Assembly: GCF_000761245.1 (NCBI RefSeq)
Contig: NZ_AWOR01000012.1
Location: forward strand, 98,780 to 162,779
From: Comamonas testosteroni
GTDB taxonomy: Bacteria > Pseudomonadota > Gammaproteobacteria > Burkholderiales > Burkholderiaceae_C
Length of the DNA stretch: 64,000 bases
Direction: 5' to 3'
Within the stretch, counting starts at the first letter, position 1. The number at the start of each line of letters is the position of its first letter. The position numbers were made by a program, and so were the translations under genes. Positions 19,738-29,284 of this stretch are shown piece by piece. Under the pieces are notes generated by a model. That model saw nothing but the letters and a program-made list of their open reading frames with translations. It searched no databases and had not been told where the DNA came from.

Positions 19738-20412
19738 TCAATACTCGCGCACCATCAAAATACGGCTCTTGTGCATATAGCCCTGTGTGTTGGCATTCAC
19801 CCGTACCTGCCACCAGTCGCCCGCCTGTGGGTGGGTGTAGAAAGACTCTTCTTTATCGACGCGAGCAATGATCGCGCTCTTGCCATCGGGAGCCTTGCGC
19901 AGGTTGGTGTAGCCATCAGGGTCGTTGATCACAGCCGTCACTGAGAATGGCTTACTGGAATACACATCCGCCACGACCTTGCCGTTGTCTGTCAGCACGC
20001 CATCGGCAAACACATATTTGTGCTGACCTTGCCGACCCTCCATCTCAACCACCAGCGACTTATTCAACAGCTGGATCTTGTGAGGCTCATCACAGGTACC
20101 AAATGTGGGCGATGAAACCGCCCTGCCTGCGTCCAGCGTGATGACGTTGAACAGCTCCGGGCAAGCTGTGCCACCGATATTGGTGGTGAGCACCAGAACC
20201 TTACCGCCGACATCGTAGGCTTTCCCGATAGACAGACTGCTATTACCCATCACCCCCGGAATGACGGGCTTGCCATTGAAATGCAGCAGCCGGTTCTCAT
20301 CCACCGACAAAGTTCCAAACTTGGTTTTCAGATAAGTCTCATAGGCCTGCACCTGCGATGCGGCCAAACCCAACAACACCAGAGCGCCCAGCTTCCAATT
20401 CTTTTTTTCCAT
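19738..20412 (-). CDS. Exported protein with C-terminal bacterial SH3-like domain
   Basis: The start at 20412 (MEKKNWKLGALVLLGLAASQ) follows AAGGAAGGAGAGG; 224 residues. Residues 1-23 form a signal peptide with a probable cleavage at VQA. A middle domain has a beta-rich pattern with two Cys (TACPEL and GTCDEP). The end (DPDGYTNLRKAPDGKSAIIA to GYMHKSRILMVREY) is a bacterial SH3 fold of the type that binds cell wall. It sits in the - strand defence block between the unfamiliar pair and zorA. A periplasmic or cell-wall role connected to Zorya's wall-anchored motor is tempting but only inferred. Confidence 0.75.
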   Translation of the reverse strand: MEKKNWKLGALVLLGLAASQVQAYETYLKTKFGTLSVDENRLLHFNGKPVIPGVMGNSSLSIGKAYDVGGKVLVLTTNIGGTACPELFNVITLDAGRAVSSPTFGTCDEPHKIQLLNKSLVVEMEGRQGQHKYVFADGVLTDNGKVVADVYSSKPFSVTAVINDPDGYTNLRKAPDGKSAIIARVDKEESFYTHPQAGDWWQVRVNANTQGYMHKSRILMVREY

Positions 20413-20608
20413 CACATCCTCTCCTTCCTTATTGGTTAACCAATTCACGCAATCAATGCATCGCAAGCGAATGAGTGCCCAAACTACTGTCGACATACCA
20501 GACCGTCTCATTGAACCGAAGTCAAACCAGGCCTTGATTTGGGGCATCAGCCGACTCAGCGCAGCCACGCGCCCCTATCAGGCTCGCAATGAATCAACCG
20601 CCAAAAAC

Positions 20609-21571
20609 TCAGGCCGCCAGTCGCTCAATCGCGATATTGGCAGGCTGCCTGAACAGCAGCAGCTGATTGATGGGAGACTGCATCAGCTCCAGCAGCTTGG
20701 GCTTGTACTCGGCAAACACGCGCTCACCTTGCTGACCCAGTTTGCCAGCCACCACTTCGCGGTTGAGTTGGTTCATCAGCCCCCGATAACTGCCCAGCAC
20801 CTGCTCATACTTCTGCGAGCCGCTCCACAAAATGGACTGCGCCAGTGAAGGCTTGCCAATACGCGCTGCCAGCAAATGCTCAGCATGCAATGCACCCGGC
20901 AAGATATCCACCAATAGATGGATAAAGTCCAGCATCAGCTTGAAGTGCTTGCTCTCGCTTCGCTCTGCAGCGCTGGCCTTGACATAACCAGCGATGTTGT
21001 CCACCAACGATGTGATGTGATTGCGCTTGCTGCCCAGTTGCGCCAGCAAAGGCGCGGCAACATCGTGAATCTCGGCAGCCAAGGCGCGCTCTCGCAGCAA
21101 GTCGCGGGCGTACTCCACGCCGCCCATGTAGTCGCTGATCTTGTCCATATAAAAGATCAGATTTTGCTCATGCTGAGTCAGCGCAATTTCATCGACCGTG
21201 TCTTGAATCGCATCGAGCTTGCGACCCAGATACTGCGTTTGCACCACGATGGCCCCCACAATCACCACACTGCTGAACACCTGCGTCGCCATCAGCACGT
21301 TTTGCATGCTTTGCACGGCTTGCGCCACATTCTGGGTCGCAGAAGCGACCGACTGCAGTTGCTCGACCAATTCCTTGACAGACTCTACCGAGCGCTCCGT
21401 GAACTTCAGGTGCTGGATGATGCCCGTTTTACCGCTACCTTTTGCCCAGTAAGCAACGCCATCGACCACGACCGCCTGGCCTTTTTGCAGAGCCTCCAGC
21501 AGCACAGGGCGAATCTCGCTCTCGTCAAGCACCCAAATCTTGCTGGCCAAATCACCGAAGGTATTGATCAA
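20609..21571 (-). CDS. Unfamiliar membrane-anchored helical protein (320 aa), partner of the DUF3944-like gene
   Basis: Its start overlaps the stop of the DUF3944-like gene by 4 bases, so the two are translationally coupled. The N-terminal part (MINTFGDLASKIWVLDESEI to VDGVAYWAKGSGKTG) is a small mixed domain with a GSGKT string that lacks the rest of a P-loop. Then comes a coiled-coil stretch (SVKELVEQLQSVASATQNVA), one hydrophobic segment at about 100-115 (VFSSVVIVGAIVV), and a helical C-terminal domain. I do not recognise the family. Its place between hsdS and zorA suggests defence. Confidence 0.75.
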   Translation of the reverse strand: MINTFGDLASKIWVLDESEIRPVLLEALQKGQAVVVDGVAYWAKGSGKTGIIQHLKFTERSVESVKELVEQLQSVASATQNVAQAVQSMQNVLMATQVFSSVVIVGAIVVQTQYLGRKLDAIQDTVDEIALTQHEQNLIFYMDKISDYMGGVEYARDLLRERALAAEIHDVAAPLLAQLGSKRNHITSLVDNIAGYVKASAAERSESKHFKLMLDFIHLLVDILPGALHAEHLLAARIGKPSLAQSILWSGSQKYEQVLGSYRGLMNQLNREVVAGKLGQQGERVFAEYKPKLLELMQSPINQLLLFRQPANIAIERLAA

Positions 21572-22332
21572 AACACGTCCCTCTCTAAGTACTTCTTGCG
21601 CATATAAGCAATCTGAATCACCGCCGGCATGGTCACGCGGTAGGCCGTGCCAGAGAGCATGGGCACAGTCAGCGCCACACCCAGCACCACGGCAAATGGC
21701 CCTGCAAAAGCCGCAGCACCCAAACGCGTACCAATGAACTGCGCAGCCATGGGGCCTGCAAAACGCGCAGCCAGCCCGGCCCCCAGCGAAGCCAGCATGG
21801 CACCCGCCACATATTCATAGAGAAGCATGGCTGCCGCACCACCCGTCGCCAGCGCCAGGCGCACGGGCGACAGACCCGCTGCATCCTTGAAGCGATCCAG
21901 CAGGTTGATCTTCTGCAAGAAGTCTGTGCGCTGCGCCTCGTCCATCTTCTCCCAGGCCTTGTCCGCCAGAAACTCGATCAGCTTGGCCTCTTTCTGAACA
22001 ATCTCCTTGTCCTCTGCCCCCAGCTTCACGCCGACGCGCTCGCACACATCGGACAAAATTTCCTCGTACAGCACGCCCGTACCCCGGAACAGATTGACCA
22101 CCGAGTCACCGCCATACAGCTGCAACTCGCCCGCCACCACCTGCCAGCTCTTGAGCCATTTCTGGGGCAGATCCAGATGCGCGGTAAAGCCCGGGTCCGT
22201 CAAGATGCTGCTGGTGCGGCGCTTCTCGCCATCAGTGTCGTAAATCAGAATCTGCGCCAAGTTGGACACATCGTCGTTGTCACACATGGACAAAAACTTC
22301 AGGCCCGGGTCTTCACGGTACTTAATTGCCAT
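21568..22332 (-). CDS. DUF3944/YaaW-like protein with hydrophobic glycine-rich C-terminus
   Basis: 254 residues. The N-terminus MAIKYREDPGLKFLSMCDND resembles the DUF3944 start seen in the YaaW family, followed by VSNLAQILIYDTDGEKR. A helical middle leads to a C-terminal region of about 90 residues rich in Gly and Ala (LALATGGAAAMLLYEYVAGA, MLASLGAGLAARFAGPMAAQ, and GPFAVVLGVALTVPML), which looks membrane-inserting or glycine-zipper-like. It lies 115 bases after hsdS and overlaps the next gene. The function of this family is not established; the position is inside a defence block. Confidence 0.78.
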   Translation of the reverse strand: MAIKYREDPGLKFLSMCDNDDVSNLAQILIYDTDGEKRRTSSILTDPGFTAHLDLPQKWLKSWQVVAGELQLYGGDSVVNLFRGTGVLYEEILSDVCERVGVKLGAEDKEIVQKEAKLIEFLADKAWEKMDEAQRTDFLQKINLLDRFKDAAGLSPVRLALATGGAAAMLLYEYVAGAMLASLGAGLAARFAGPMAAQFIGTRLGAAAFAGPFAVVLGVALTVPMLSGTAYRVTMPAVIQIAYMRKKYLERDVF

Positions 22333-22447
22333 AACGGCTCGCCTCTCTCTCTTAAAAATTTTTCATTCATGGCCGCCCGCACTGAGTGCTTTTCCGGTGC
22401 GGGATCCGGTGCACCAGGTGCTAGCGGCAGGTATTGCTTGGCAAACG

Positions 22448-23800
22448 TCAGGCTGTCGCCGCCTTGCGGCCACGCGGCTTTTTAGCGGGGACTTCGGCCG
22501 CACGCGCCTCGCGCAGGCGGCGCAGCAGCTCGGTGGCCGGTTCGTCATTCGGGTCTTGCGGCACCAGCTCGCCGCGAAAGGCCTTGGCCAGCAGCGCGGG
22601 CGTCAGGCGGTCGGCGGCGGTGCGGGCGGTTTGCAGACGGGCTTCCAGCCGCTCAGCATAGGCAAACAGGATTTCTACGCGGCGGACGATTTCGGTTTGT
22701 TCTTCAACCGACGGTAATGGCAGCGGCAAAGACCGCAGCTCTTCCGAGTTAATGTTATTTACGCCACTTGTTGATTTGGCCGTTAGCTCTATTTGTGCAC
22801 GCAATGCAGGACTACTCAGCACGTAATAAGCAAACTTCGGAATAGCTTTTCCAATATCCAAACGCATTCGCATTAGATAGCCAGCGAAAAGTAATCCCTC
22901 TGATCGTTCATCGACCACACAAGCTTTACCAACAAGATCAACGCTCCCATTGGAGCGAATTACAAGAATGTCGCCTTTGCGCAAGGCCAGTTTATTTAGC
23001 TCAGCGTGTTCGAATTCCGCGAACTTCAAATCCGTCAAATCAGGAATGCCTGCATCACCCACGTTAGGAATCCTCAGGACTGCAGTTCCGTTCGATCCTA
23101 CCTCGCACTTCTTAGAAGTGCCATACCGGAGATCAAGCATCACCGCACCAAACTTCGTAGCATTCCACAAGGCAATTTTCCCGGCAGTAGAGCGCCAATC
23201 CTCCGTCAACCGCCCCGAATTGGCTGCGGCCAAGACGGATTGGCGGAAGCGTTTGAGCAAGGGGGTGATGCGGGCGAGGCGGTCATTCAGGGCATCGACA
23301 CGGGTCAGGATAGTGTCGAGCTTGTCGGCGATGCGGCGTTGTTCATTGCGTGGAGGAACAACAATCTGTGTCGCTTCAAACTTTCCTTTGGTGACGTGCT
23401 GCAAGCCTGCGCCACCGTGCGCTTTCCCAATTAAATCATTTAGCTTTTGATTGATCGCATGTCGGAATAACCTGCGATCCAAAAACGAATCGTCAAAATC
23501 AACACGAAAAATGTGTTGATTTAGTAGCGCCTCACCGCCACGCCATACATGAGCTCCAAAGGAAGTACCCGGAGTCCCCGACCAAGCGAAAAGCAATTCA
23601 CCGCCTTTTAAAAAATATTTCTCCTCGTATTCACCTGAGTAACGATTAAATAAAGCATTTTGATTGTTTAAATTTTGAATTCGAACAATCTTCAAGCCTT
23701 CTAAGCTCCATTCAGTCGGCTTGAACGCTCGTCCATTTTTTAAATCACAAAGCGAGCCAATCTCAGAAAATGCCCAAGAGCTAGGTAGCAAAGCACTCAT
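22448..23800 (-). CDS. hsdS: Type I restriction-modification specificity subunit
   Basis: 450 residues with the two-fold HsdS plan. A first target-recognition domain (SSWAFSEIGSLCDLKNGRAF onward) is followed by a conserved spacer helix (PRNEQRRIADKLDTILTRVD). A second recognition domain from about 210 leads to a second spacer (SVEEQTEIVRRVEILFAYAE). The tail is basic (KKPRGRKAATA). It sets the DNA target for both methylation and cleavage. The first recognition domain is visibly more AT-rich than its surroundings, as expected for swapped domains. It overlaps hsdM by 4 bases. Confidence 0.95.
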   Translation of the reverse strand: MSALLPSSWAFSEIGSLCDLKNGRAFKPTEWSLEGLKIVRIQNLNNQNALFNRYSGEYEEKYFLKGGELLFAWSGTPGTSFGAHVWRGGEALLNQHIFRVDFDDSFLDRRLFRHAINQKLNDLIGKAHGGAGLQHVTKGKFEATQIVVPPRNEQRRIADKLDTILTRVDALNDRLARITPLLKRFRQSVLAAANSGRLTEDWRSTAGKIALWNATKFGAVMLDLRYGTSKKCEVGSNGTAVLRIPNVGDAGIPDLTDLKFAEFEHAELNKLALRKGDILVIRSNGSVDLVGKACVVDERSEGLLFAGYLMRMRLDIGKAIPKFAYYVLSSPALRAQIELTAKSTSGVNNINSEELRSLPLPLPSVEEQTEIVRRVEILFAYAERLEARLQTARTAADRLTPALLAKAFRGELVPQDPNDEPATELLRRLREARAAEVPAKKPRGRKAATA

Positions 23801-25254
23801 TCCGTACCCTCCCCCAACTCCGCCAAAATCCCCTCCAGCTCCTCCAGCGCCGCATTCAGCTCATCCGTAATCTCACGCGCTAGCACGGCAGGCTCGGGTA
23901 AATCGGCAGCGTCTTCCACGCTGTCGTCTTTGATCCAAGCAATGTCCAAGCTGTCTTGCTTCTCATCGCGAATCCACTCACGCGAAAAGCTGCGCCAGCG
24001 GCTTTGTTCGCCGCCATCGGCGCGCTCGCTTTTGCCATTGGCATCATCGCCATAGGCCTTGATGAAGTCTGCAAAGTGCGCATCGGTCAGCGGGGTGCGT
24101 TTGCCAAACTTGGGGGCGTTGGCGCGCATGTCGTACACCCACACCTCTTGGGTGCTGCGGGTGGCGGCTTCGCCCACCTTTTCAAAGAACAGCACATTGG
24201 TCTTGACGCCCTGGGCGTAGAAGATGCCGGTGGGCAACCTGAGGATGGTGTGCAGGCGGCATTTGTCCATCAAGGCGCGGCGAATGTCTGCGCCTACGCC
24301 GGCTTCAAACAGCACGTTGTCGGGCAAGACCACGGCAGCGCGGCCACCGTCACGCAAGTGTTTGACGATGTGCTGCACAAAGGCCAGTTGCTTGTTGCTG
24401 GTGACAAAGGTCAGGTCATCGCGCGTGGGGCCGCCGCCGCCTTTGGCCGTGCCAAAGGGCGGGTTGCTGAGGATGATGTCGCTCTTGGGCAGGCGCTGAC
24501 CTGCGGTGCCCAGAGTGTTGCCCAGATGAATGGCGCCTTCCTGGTCGCCCTCAATGCCGTGCAGCAGGCAGTTCATCAGCGCCAGGCGGCGGGTGTTGGG
24601 AACCAGCTCCATGCCGGCATAGGCTTTGCGAATCTGGAAGGCGCGCTGGGCTTCGGTCAGGTCCAGCAAATCATCGGTCTTGGCGCGAATGGCGCGGTCG
24701 GCGGCAATCAAAAAGCCGGCGGTGCCTGCGGCGGGGTCTTGAACCGTTTCACCCACTTGCGGGCGCATGACAGCAATCATGGCGTCGATCAGCGGGCGCG
24801 GGGTGAAGTACTGGCCGGCGCCGCTTTTGGTCTCGCTGGCATTCTTCTCCAGCAGGCCTTCATACAGGTCGCCCAAGCCGTCTTTGTCGGTATCAAACCA
24901 GTCGATGCGGTCCAGATCGTTGATGAGCTGCTCCAGGTGGCGCGGCTCGCTCAGGCTGGTTTGCGCATTGGCGTAGATGGCGGCAATGCGGGGGTTGGTG
25001 GATTCGGACAGCTGTTGCAGCGTGCGGCGATAGGTGTTGAGCAGGTTGATGCCCGAGAGGTCGCGCAGCTGGTTCCAGCGGGCGTAATCAGGCAGCAGCG
25101 GCTGCTGGAGGACGCCGGATTCGAGGTTTTCGTGCTCCATCTTGATAAAGAGCAGCAGCACCAGCTCGGTGACGTAGTCGCTGTAGTTGATGCCATCGTC
25201 GCGCAGGACGTCGCAAAGGTTCCAGAGTTTCTGGACGATGTCAGAGGTGGTCAT
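23797..25254 (-). CDS. hsdM: Type I restriction-modification adenine methyltransferase subunit
   Basis: 485 residues. The HsdM N-terminal helical domain (SDIVQKLWNLCDVLRDDGIN) precedes the methyltransferase core with the SAM-binding segment (VQDPAAGTAGFLIAADRAI) near 180 and the N6-adenine catalytic motif NPPF in DIILSNPPFGTAKG near 262. It methylates one adenine on each strand of the HsdS-specified site. It follows hsdR after a 257-base gap that holds no gene, and overlaps hsdS (ATGA), giving the order R-M-S. Confidence 0.96.
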   Translation of the reverse strand: MTTSDIVQKLWNLCDVLRDDGINYSDYVTELVLLLFIKMEHENLESGVLQQPLLPDYARWNQLRDLSGINLLNTYRRTLQQLSESTNPRIAAIYANAQTSLSEPRHLEQLINDLDRIDWFDTDKDGLGDLYEGLLEKNASETKSGAGQYFTPRPLIDAMIAVMRPQVGETVQDPAAGTAGFLIAADRAIRAKTDDLLDLTEAQRAFQIRKAYAGMELVPNTRRLALMNCLLHGIEGDQEGAIHLGNTLGTAGQRLPKSDIILSNPPFGTAKGGGGPTRDDLTFVTSNKQLAFVQHIVKHLRDGGRAAVVLPDNVLFEAGVGADIRRALMDKCRLHTILRLPTGIFYAQGVKTNVLFFEKVGEAATRSTQEVWVYDMRANAPKFGKRTPLTDAHFADFIKAYGDDANGKSERADGGEQSRWRSFSREWIRDEKQDSLDIAWIKDDSVEDAADLPEPAVLAREITDELNAALEELEGILAELGEGTE

Positions 25255-25511
25255 ACCGAAATAAAGGTTCCGTTATTTTGATAGCTTCTTGCGCTTGCTA
25301 TTCATGCGTTTCAGCATGTTTTATGCATTAAATCTAATGAATACAAGCACAGCAAGCTATTGTTTTAGATAGCTGCGCTGCAGCTGGCAGCGGTGATGAA
25401 ATGAGATGGATGCATTGCATGCGATGGGGCGTGAGCATAGTCGCTGCCAGAGGGCTTGCGCCGTAAGTCTGGCCGCGCAAGCCGCTGGTGGTGGCGGTGG
25501 GCATGGGTCGT

Positions 25512-28500
25512 TCAGGCCACTTTTTGCCATAGCGCTTCGGCCAGTTGGGTGACAACGGTATCGAGCTCACCGCCCAGCACCTTGTCCACCTGCTTGGTGC
25601 CGCCTTGCTGGCGGAAGGCTTCGTTCAAGAAGCGGCTGTCCACCACGGTCTCGTGCTTGAGCTGTTTGGCAATCCGGTCCAGCCAGCTGCGCTGTGCGGT
25701 GCTCCAGCTGCGCAGGCTGTAGATGCGCTGCATGGCGCGGTTGACGCGGTCTTCAAAAGGCAGCAAGGCCTCGCCCAGTGCGGCTTTGCGAATGTGGGCC
25801 ACGATGCCGGCGGCAATGTCCTGGTTGCTCTGGTTGCGCCATGCAGCTTTGAGAGCCGCTTCTGAAAAACCTGCACCGTCGAGCAGCAGGCGCACTTCGC
25901 GCAGCAGCTCACGCGTGAGGTCTTTGGGGCGGTTGACCACTACCGACAACGCCACCGACTGGTTGAGCTGCTCTTTGATGAATTGGGCAAAGCCGTCCAG
26001 ATAGTCCTCGGGCATGGCGTAGCTGCCCCAGCTTTGCTCGCGGGCGACAAGCTCGTCATGGTGGTCAGACAGCACGGGGCGGTAAGCCGTGCCCATGAGT
26101 TCTTGCACCTCACCCAGTTGCTGCAGCAAACGCGTGTTGTCGCGCAAAAAGTGGGCGGCGGCCTGGGTGCCCTGCTTTTTGGCCATGTCGTGCAGGTGCT
26201 TGTGCAGCTGGGCCGGGGGCACGCCCCAGCTTTGCTCCAGCTCTAGCAGGCGTTCCTTGAGGGTCGGCTTTTTCTCGGCCTTGTGCGTGGCCTTGCGCAG
26301 CACGCGCATGAGCTTTTGGTTGAGCTGGTCGAGCACATCATCGGCATGTTTGCGCTCAGCCGTGCTGCCGGGGGCTGTGTAAGAGGCCGGGTTGTGCAGC
26401 TCGTCGATCAACTGATCGATGGTGACCTTGGGGTCTTTGACCAGCGGCTGCATGGTGTTGACGCCCTGCAGCGTGGCGTACAAATCCACCGGGTCGTAGA
26501 TGCGAAACACGGTTTTTCCAATGTCATCGCAGCGGCGGGTGGCGCGGCCAATCATCTGCTCGTACAAGATGCGCGAGCGCACGCGGCGCATGAAGACGAG
26601 GTTGCAGATGCGCGGCACGTCAATGCCGGTGGTGAGCAAGTCCACCGTGACCGCCACTTTGGGGTATGCCTCGTTTTTATAGTTGCGAATCATCTGGCTG
26701 ACCTTGTCGGTCTTGCCGGTGATTTTGGCAACGGTGGCCTGGTTGTAGGCATCGCCATGTAGCTCCTTGAAGGCCTCGCCCAACATGCGCACCACGGTGT
26801 CGGCATGGGTGTCGGTGGCGCAGAAGATCATGGTCTTATCGTCGCTGAACGGGTCCAGCTCCTGCGCCAGCTGGTTGCAGATGACGCGGTTGAAGTTGTC
26901 GTTGAGCACGGTTTTGTTGAAGCTGGCCACATCAAAGTGCAGCTCGTCCTCCAGCTCGGCCGTGTCGATTTCGCCGGTTTGCAGGTGGATGCTTTCAACG
27001 GCATCGCCTTTTTCAAAGTGAATGCCGTTTTGCGTGAGCAGCGTGGTGTAGCGAATGGGCGGCTCGTGGTCGATCAGCCAGTCATCGGCCACAGCTTCGC
27101 GGTAGCTGTAGGTGTAGATGGGGTGGCCAAAGATGTCGCTGGTGTGCTTGGCGGGCGTGGCGGTGAGGCCTACCTTGAAGGCATCAAAGTAATCGAGCAC
27201 ACGGCGGTAGGTGGAGAGGTACTGGCTGGCGTCGCGCAGTTCCTGCTCGCCTTCGGTCATTTCCTGGTCTAGCGTGTAGCCGCGGTGGGCCTCATCGACG
27301 ATGACGCAATCGAACCTGTCCACGGGCGGCGGGCTGTCACTGTCAAAGATACGCTTGACCATGGCCTGCACGGTAGCGACCTGCACGCGGTCTTCAGACT
27401 CGGCCGCCATGTCGCCCAAGTCTGCAATGTTGTAGAGCTTGGACAGGGGCATGTTCTGCTCGAGCAGCATGTCGTCAAAGGCCTCCAGCGCCTGATCGCC
27501 CAGCGCAGTGCGGTCCACCAGAAACAGAATGCGCTTGAAACGCTCGGCCTTGAGCAGGCGGTAGATCAGGCCAATGATGGTGCGGGTTTTGCCCGTGCCG
27601 GTGGCCATGGCCAGCAAGCTGCTGCGCTGGCCCTTGGCCAGACTTTGCTCCACCGCGCTGATGGCGTTGAGCTGGTAGCTGCGCAGGCCCAGATAAGCGA
27701 CGGCTTCGGTCTCCAGCTTCTCTTGCGCTTTGGCAATATCGCGCCGGAGCACATCAAGCAAACCTTCTGGCGAATGAAAGTTAGGCAAGGGCCTGGCCAG
27801 GTTAGCAGTGCGACGAAGGTCACGAAACCAGGTGCCACTGGATTGCTCATGCTGCCGGACAAATGGTCGGCCATTGCAGGAATAGGCAAACGGTATCTGG
27901 AACAGAGCGCCCTGCCCGTCTTGCCAGGGCTGGGGCGGCTGCTCATGCTTCCAGGCCGCCTCACAGTCATCGGAGGGCAAAAAACTGCGCGCATAGCGCT
28001 CGGCCTGACCGATCTTGCCGGCCACGTTCTGATTGAGGCGCTTGGCCTCCACCACAGCCACAGGCGTGAGGCCGGCGAACAGGACGTAGTCCGCGCTTTG
28101 CTGCCCCTTCATCGGCCACTCGGCAATCGCCATGTTCTGGCCTCGCGCCGGGCGCGCGCCCTTGGAATGGGTCAGCGCCACGGTGTCAGCCTTCCAGCCG
28201 GCATCGCGCAGCATCTGGTCGATGATGAGCCGAGTGGCCGGCTCATCCATTTGCACCAGACTGGCCGCCTTGCGGGAGCGGCTGCTCCAGCTGCGCACAG
28301 CTTCGGGGCTGGGTGTCTGCTCAACGGCATCGCTCTTGGCCAGTTCGGCCTTGAGCTGCTCGATAGTGGCGCTGGCCTCCATGGCCAGCTGCTCATAAAT
28401 ATCGCGCTCTTGCAGGGCTTGCGCTGCCAGCGCCTTTTCCTGGTCGGCTTGTTGCTGCAGCAACTGCCGCATGGCTTCCTGATCTGAACTCAGGGCCTGC

Positions 28501-28985
28501 GCACTACTGAGGCGTGCATGCAGCGCCTCCATCTGCTTTTGCAGGTCATAGAGCTTCTGACTGGGGTCATCCGGCAGCTGAAACGGGGCGGGCTTGTAAT
28601 CAGCATTGCTGCCAAAAGTGCGGTGAAACCAGAGCGCTACTTCACGGGCGATCTTGAGGGATTCAAGCGCCTCCCGATAGCCAATCGCAGCTCCAACCTC
28701 ATGCACCGCTTCATTGCCTCGCATGCGTAGCAAATGGAACATCTGGCGCAACTGCGGGTCCAGCCCCAGCTTGGAATCAATGCTGCGAATGAGGTCCGAC
28801 TGTGTGGATTGCGGTAACTGCGGCTGCAAGCCAATGCGGCCGGCGACCTCTTTGGCAATGGCTTCGGCCAGCAGTCGGAGTTTGGCAACACAGCTGGGCG
28901 GGTCGTGGGGAAAAATTTTCTCTGCGGCTAAGCCCAATGCTGCCAATGATTTGGAATAAGCGCCCAGGAAATAGAAATTACTCAC
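25512..28985 (-). CDS. hsdR: Type I restriction endonuclease, motor and nuclease subunit
   Basis: About 1157 residues from a GTG at 28985 giving (M)SNFYFLGAYSKSLAALGLAA; a TTG at 28997 is the alternative. Order: an N-terminal DUF4145-like helical domain to about 130, a Gln-rich coiled coil, a PD-ExK-type nuclease core (SADYVLFAGLTPVAVVEAKR, near 305-325), then an SF2 translocase with motif I MATGTGKTRT near 460 and DEAH near 565, a second RecA lobe with QMIGRATRR near 810, and a C-terminal HsdM/HsdS-docking domain. The complex cuts unmodified DNA after ATP-driven translocation. It is the first gene of the defence block. Confidence 0.95.
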   Translation of the reverse strand: MSNFYFLGAYSKSLAALGLAAEKIFPHDPPSCVAKLRLLAEAIAKEVAGRIGLQPQLPQSTQSDLIRSIDSKLGLDPQLRQMFHLLRMRGNEAVHEVGAAIGYREALESLKIAREVALWFHRTFGSNADYKPAPFQLPDDPSQKLYDLQKQMEALHARLSSAQALSSDQEAMRQLLQQQADQEKALAAQALQERDIYEQLAMEASATIEQLKAELAKSDAVEQTPSPEAVRSWSSRSRKAASLVQMDEPATRLIIDQMLRDAGWKADTVALTHSKGARPARGQNMAIAEWPMKGQQSADYVLFAGLTPVAVVEAKRLNQNVAGKIGQAERYARSFLPSDDCEAAWKHEQPPQPWQDGQGALFQIPFAYSCNGRPFVRQHEQSSGTWFRDLRRTANLARPLPNFHSPEGLLDVLRRDIAKAQEKLETEAVAYLGLRSYQLNAISAVEQSLAKGQRSSLLAMATGTGKTRTIIGLIYRLLKAERFKRILFLVDRTALGDQALEAFDDMLLEQNMPLSKLYNIADLGDMAAESEDRVQVATVQAMVKRIFDSDSPPPVDRFDCVIVDEAHRGYTLDQEMTEGEQELRDASQYLSTYRRVLDYFDAFKVGLTATPAKHTSDIFGHPIYTYSYREAVADDWLIDHEPPIRYTTLLTQNGIHFEKGDAVESIHLQTGEIDTAELEDELHFDVASFNKTVLNDNFNRVICNQLAQELDPFSDDKTMIFCATDTHADTVVRMLGEAFKELHGDAYNQATVAKITGKTDKVSQMIRNYKNEAYPKVAVTVDLLTTGIDVPRICNLVFMRRVRSRILYEQMIGRATRRCDDIGKTVFRIYDPVDLYATLQGVNTMQPLVKDPKVTIDQLIDELHNPASYTAPGSTAERKHADDVLDQLNQKLMRVLRKATHKAEKKPTLKERLLELEQSWGVPPAQLHKHLHDMAKKQGTQAAAHFLRDNTRLLQQLGEVQELMGTAYRPVLSDHHDELVAREQSWGSYAMPEDYLDGFAQFIKEQLNQSVALSVVVNRPKDLTRELLREVRLLLDGAGFSEAALKAAWRNQSNQDIAAGIVAHIRKAALGEALLPFEDRVNRAMQRIYSLRSWSTAQRSWLDRIAKQLKHETVVDSRFLNEAFRQQGGTKQVDKVLGGELDTVVTQLAEALWQKVA

Positions 28986-29284
28986 CCGCTGCCTCAATTG
29001 ATATTGGTATAGCGCATATTATGTAACCATGCGTTGCAATATCAAAAATTAATCCCAGCCGGGACAGGAATTAAATTGGAACGTCCTAGGCAGCTGGTCA
29101 ACGATATTTTTGGATCAAGGAAATAGCGGGGCAGACGAAGGCCTGCCCCCTTACGCGCCACCAAATTGACAGTTCGAAATTGGCTCCATCGACAGTGCAG
29201 GCCCATGGACTACATACCCCGCGCATGTCTAAGACATTGCGGCGCAGCGCCCCAATAGACATGGCACATGCTTTGCCTTTCACT
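28986..29284. other. Intergenic region between hsdR and the IS5 element
   Basis: About 300 bases with no gene. The hsdR promoter should lie in the AT-rich part near 29000-29070 on the - strand. The rest looks like disrupted sequence abutting the insertion element. Confidence 0.5.

Noticed and set aside
20609..21571. GSGKT in the 320-residue protein as a P-loop ATPase site
   Set aside because: The preceding beta-strand and the Walker B and other NTPase motifs are missing.
23956..25281. A 441-codon open frame opposite hsdM
   Set aside because: Antisense shadow; hsdM carries the complete methyltransferase motifs.
27285..28487. A 400-codon open frame opposite hsdR
   Set aside because: Antisense shadow of the translocase and nuclease domains.
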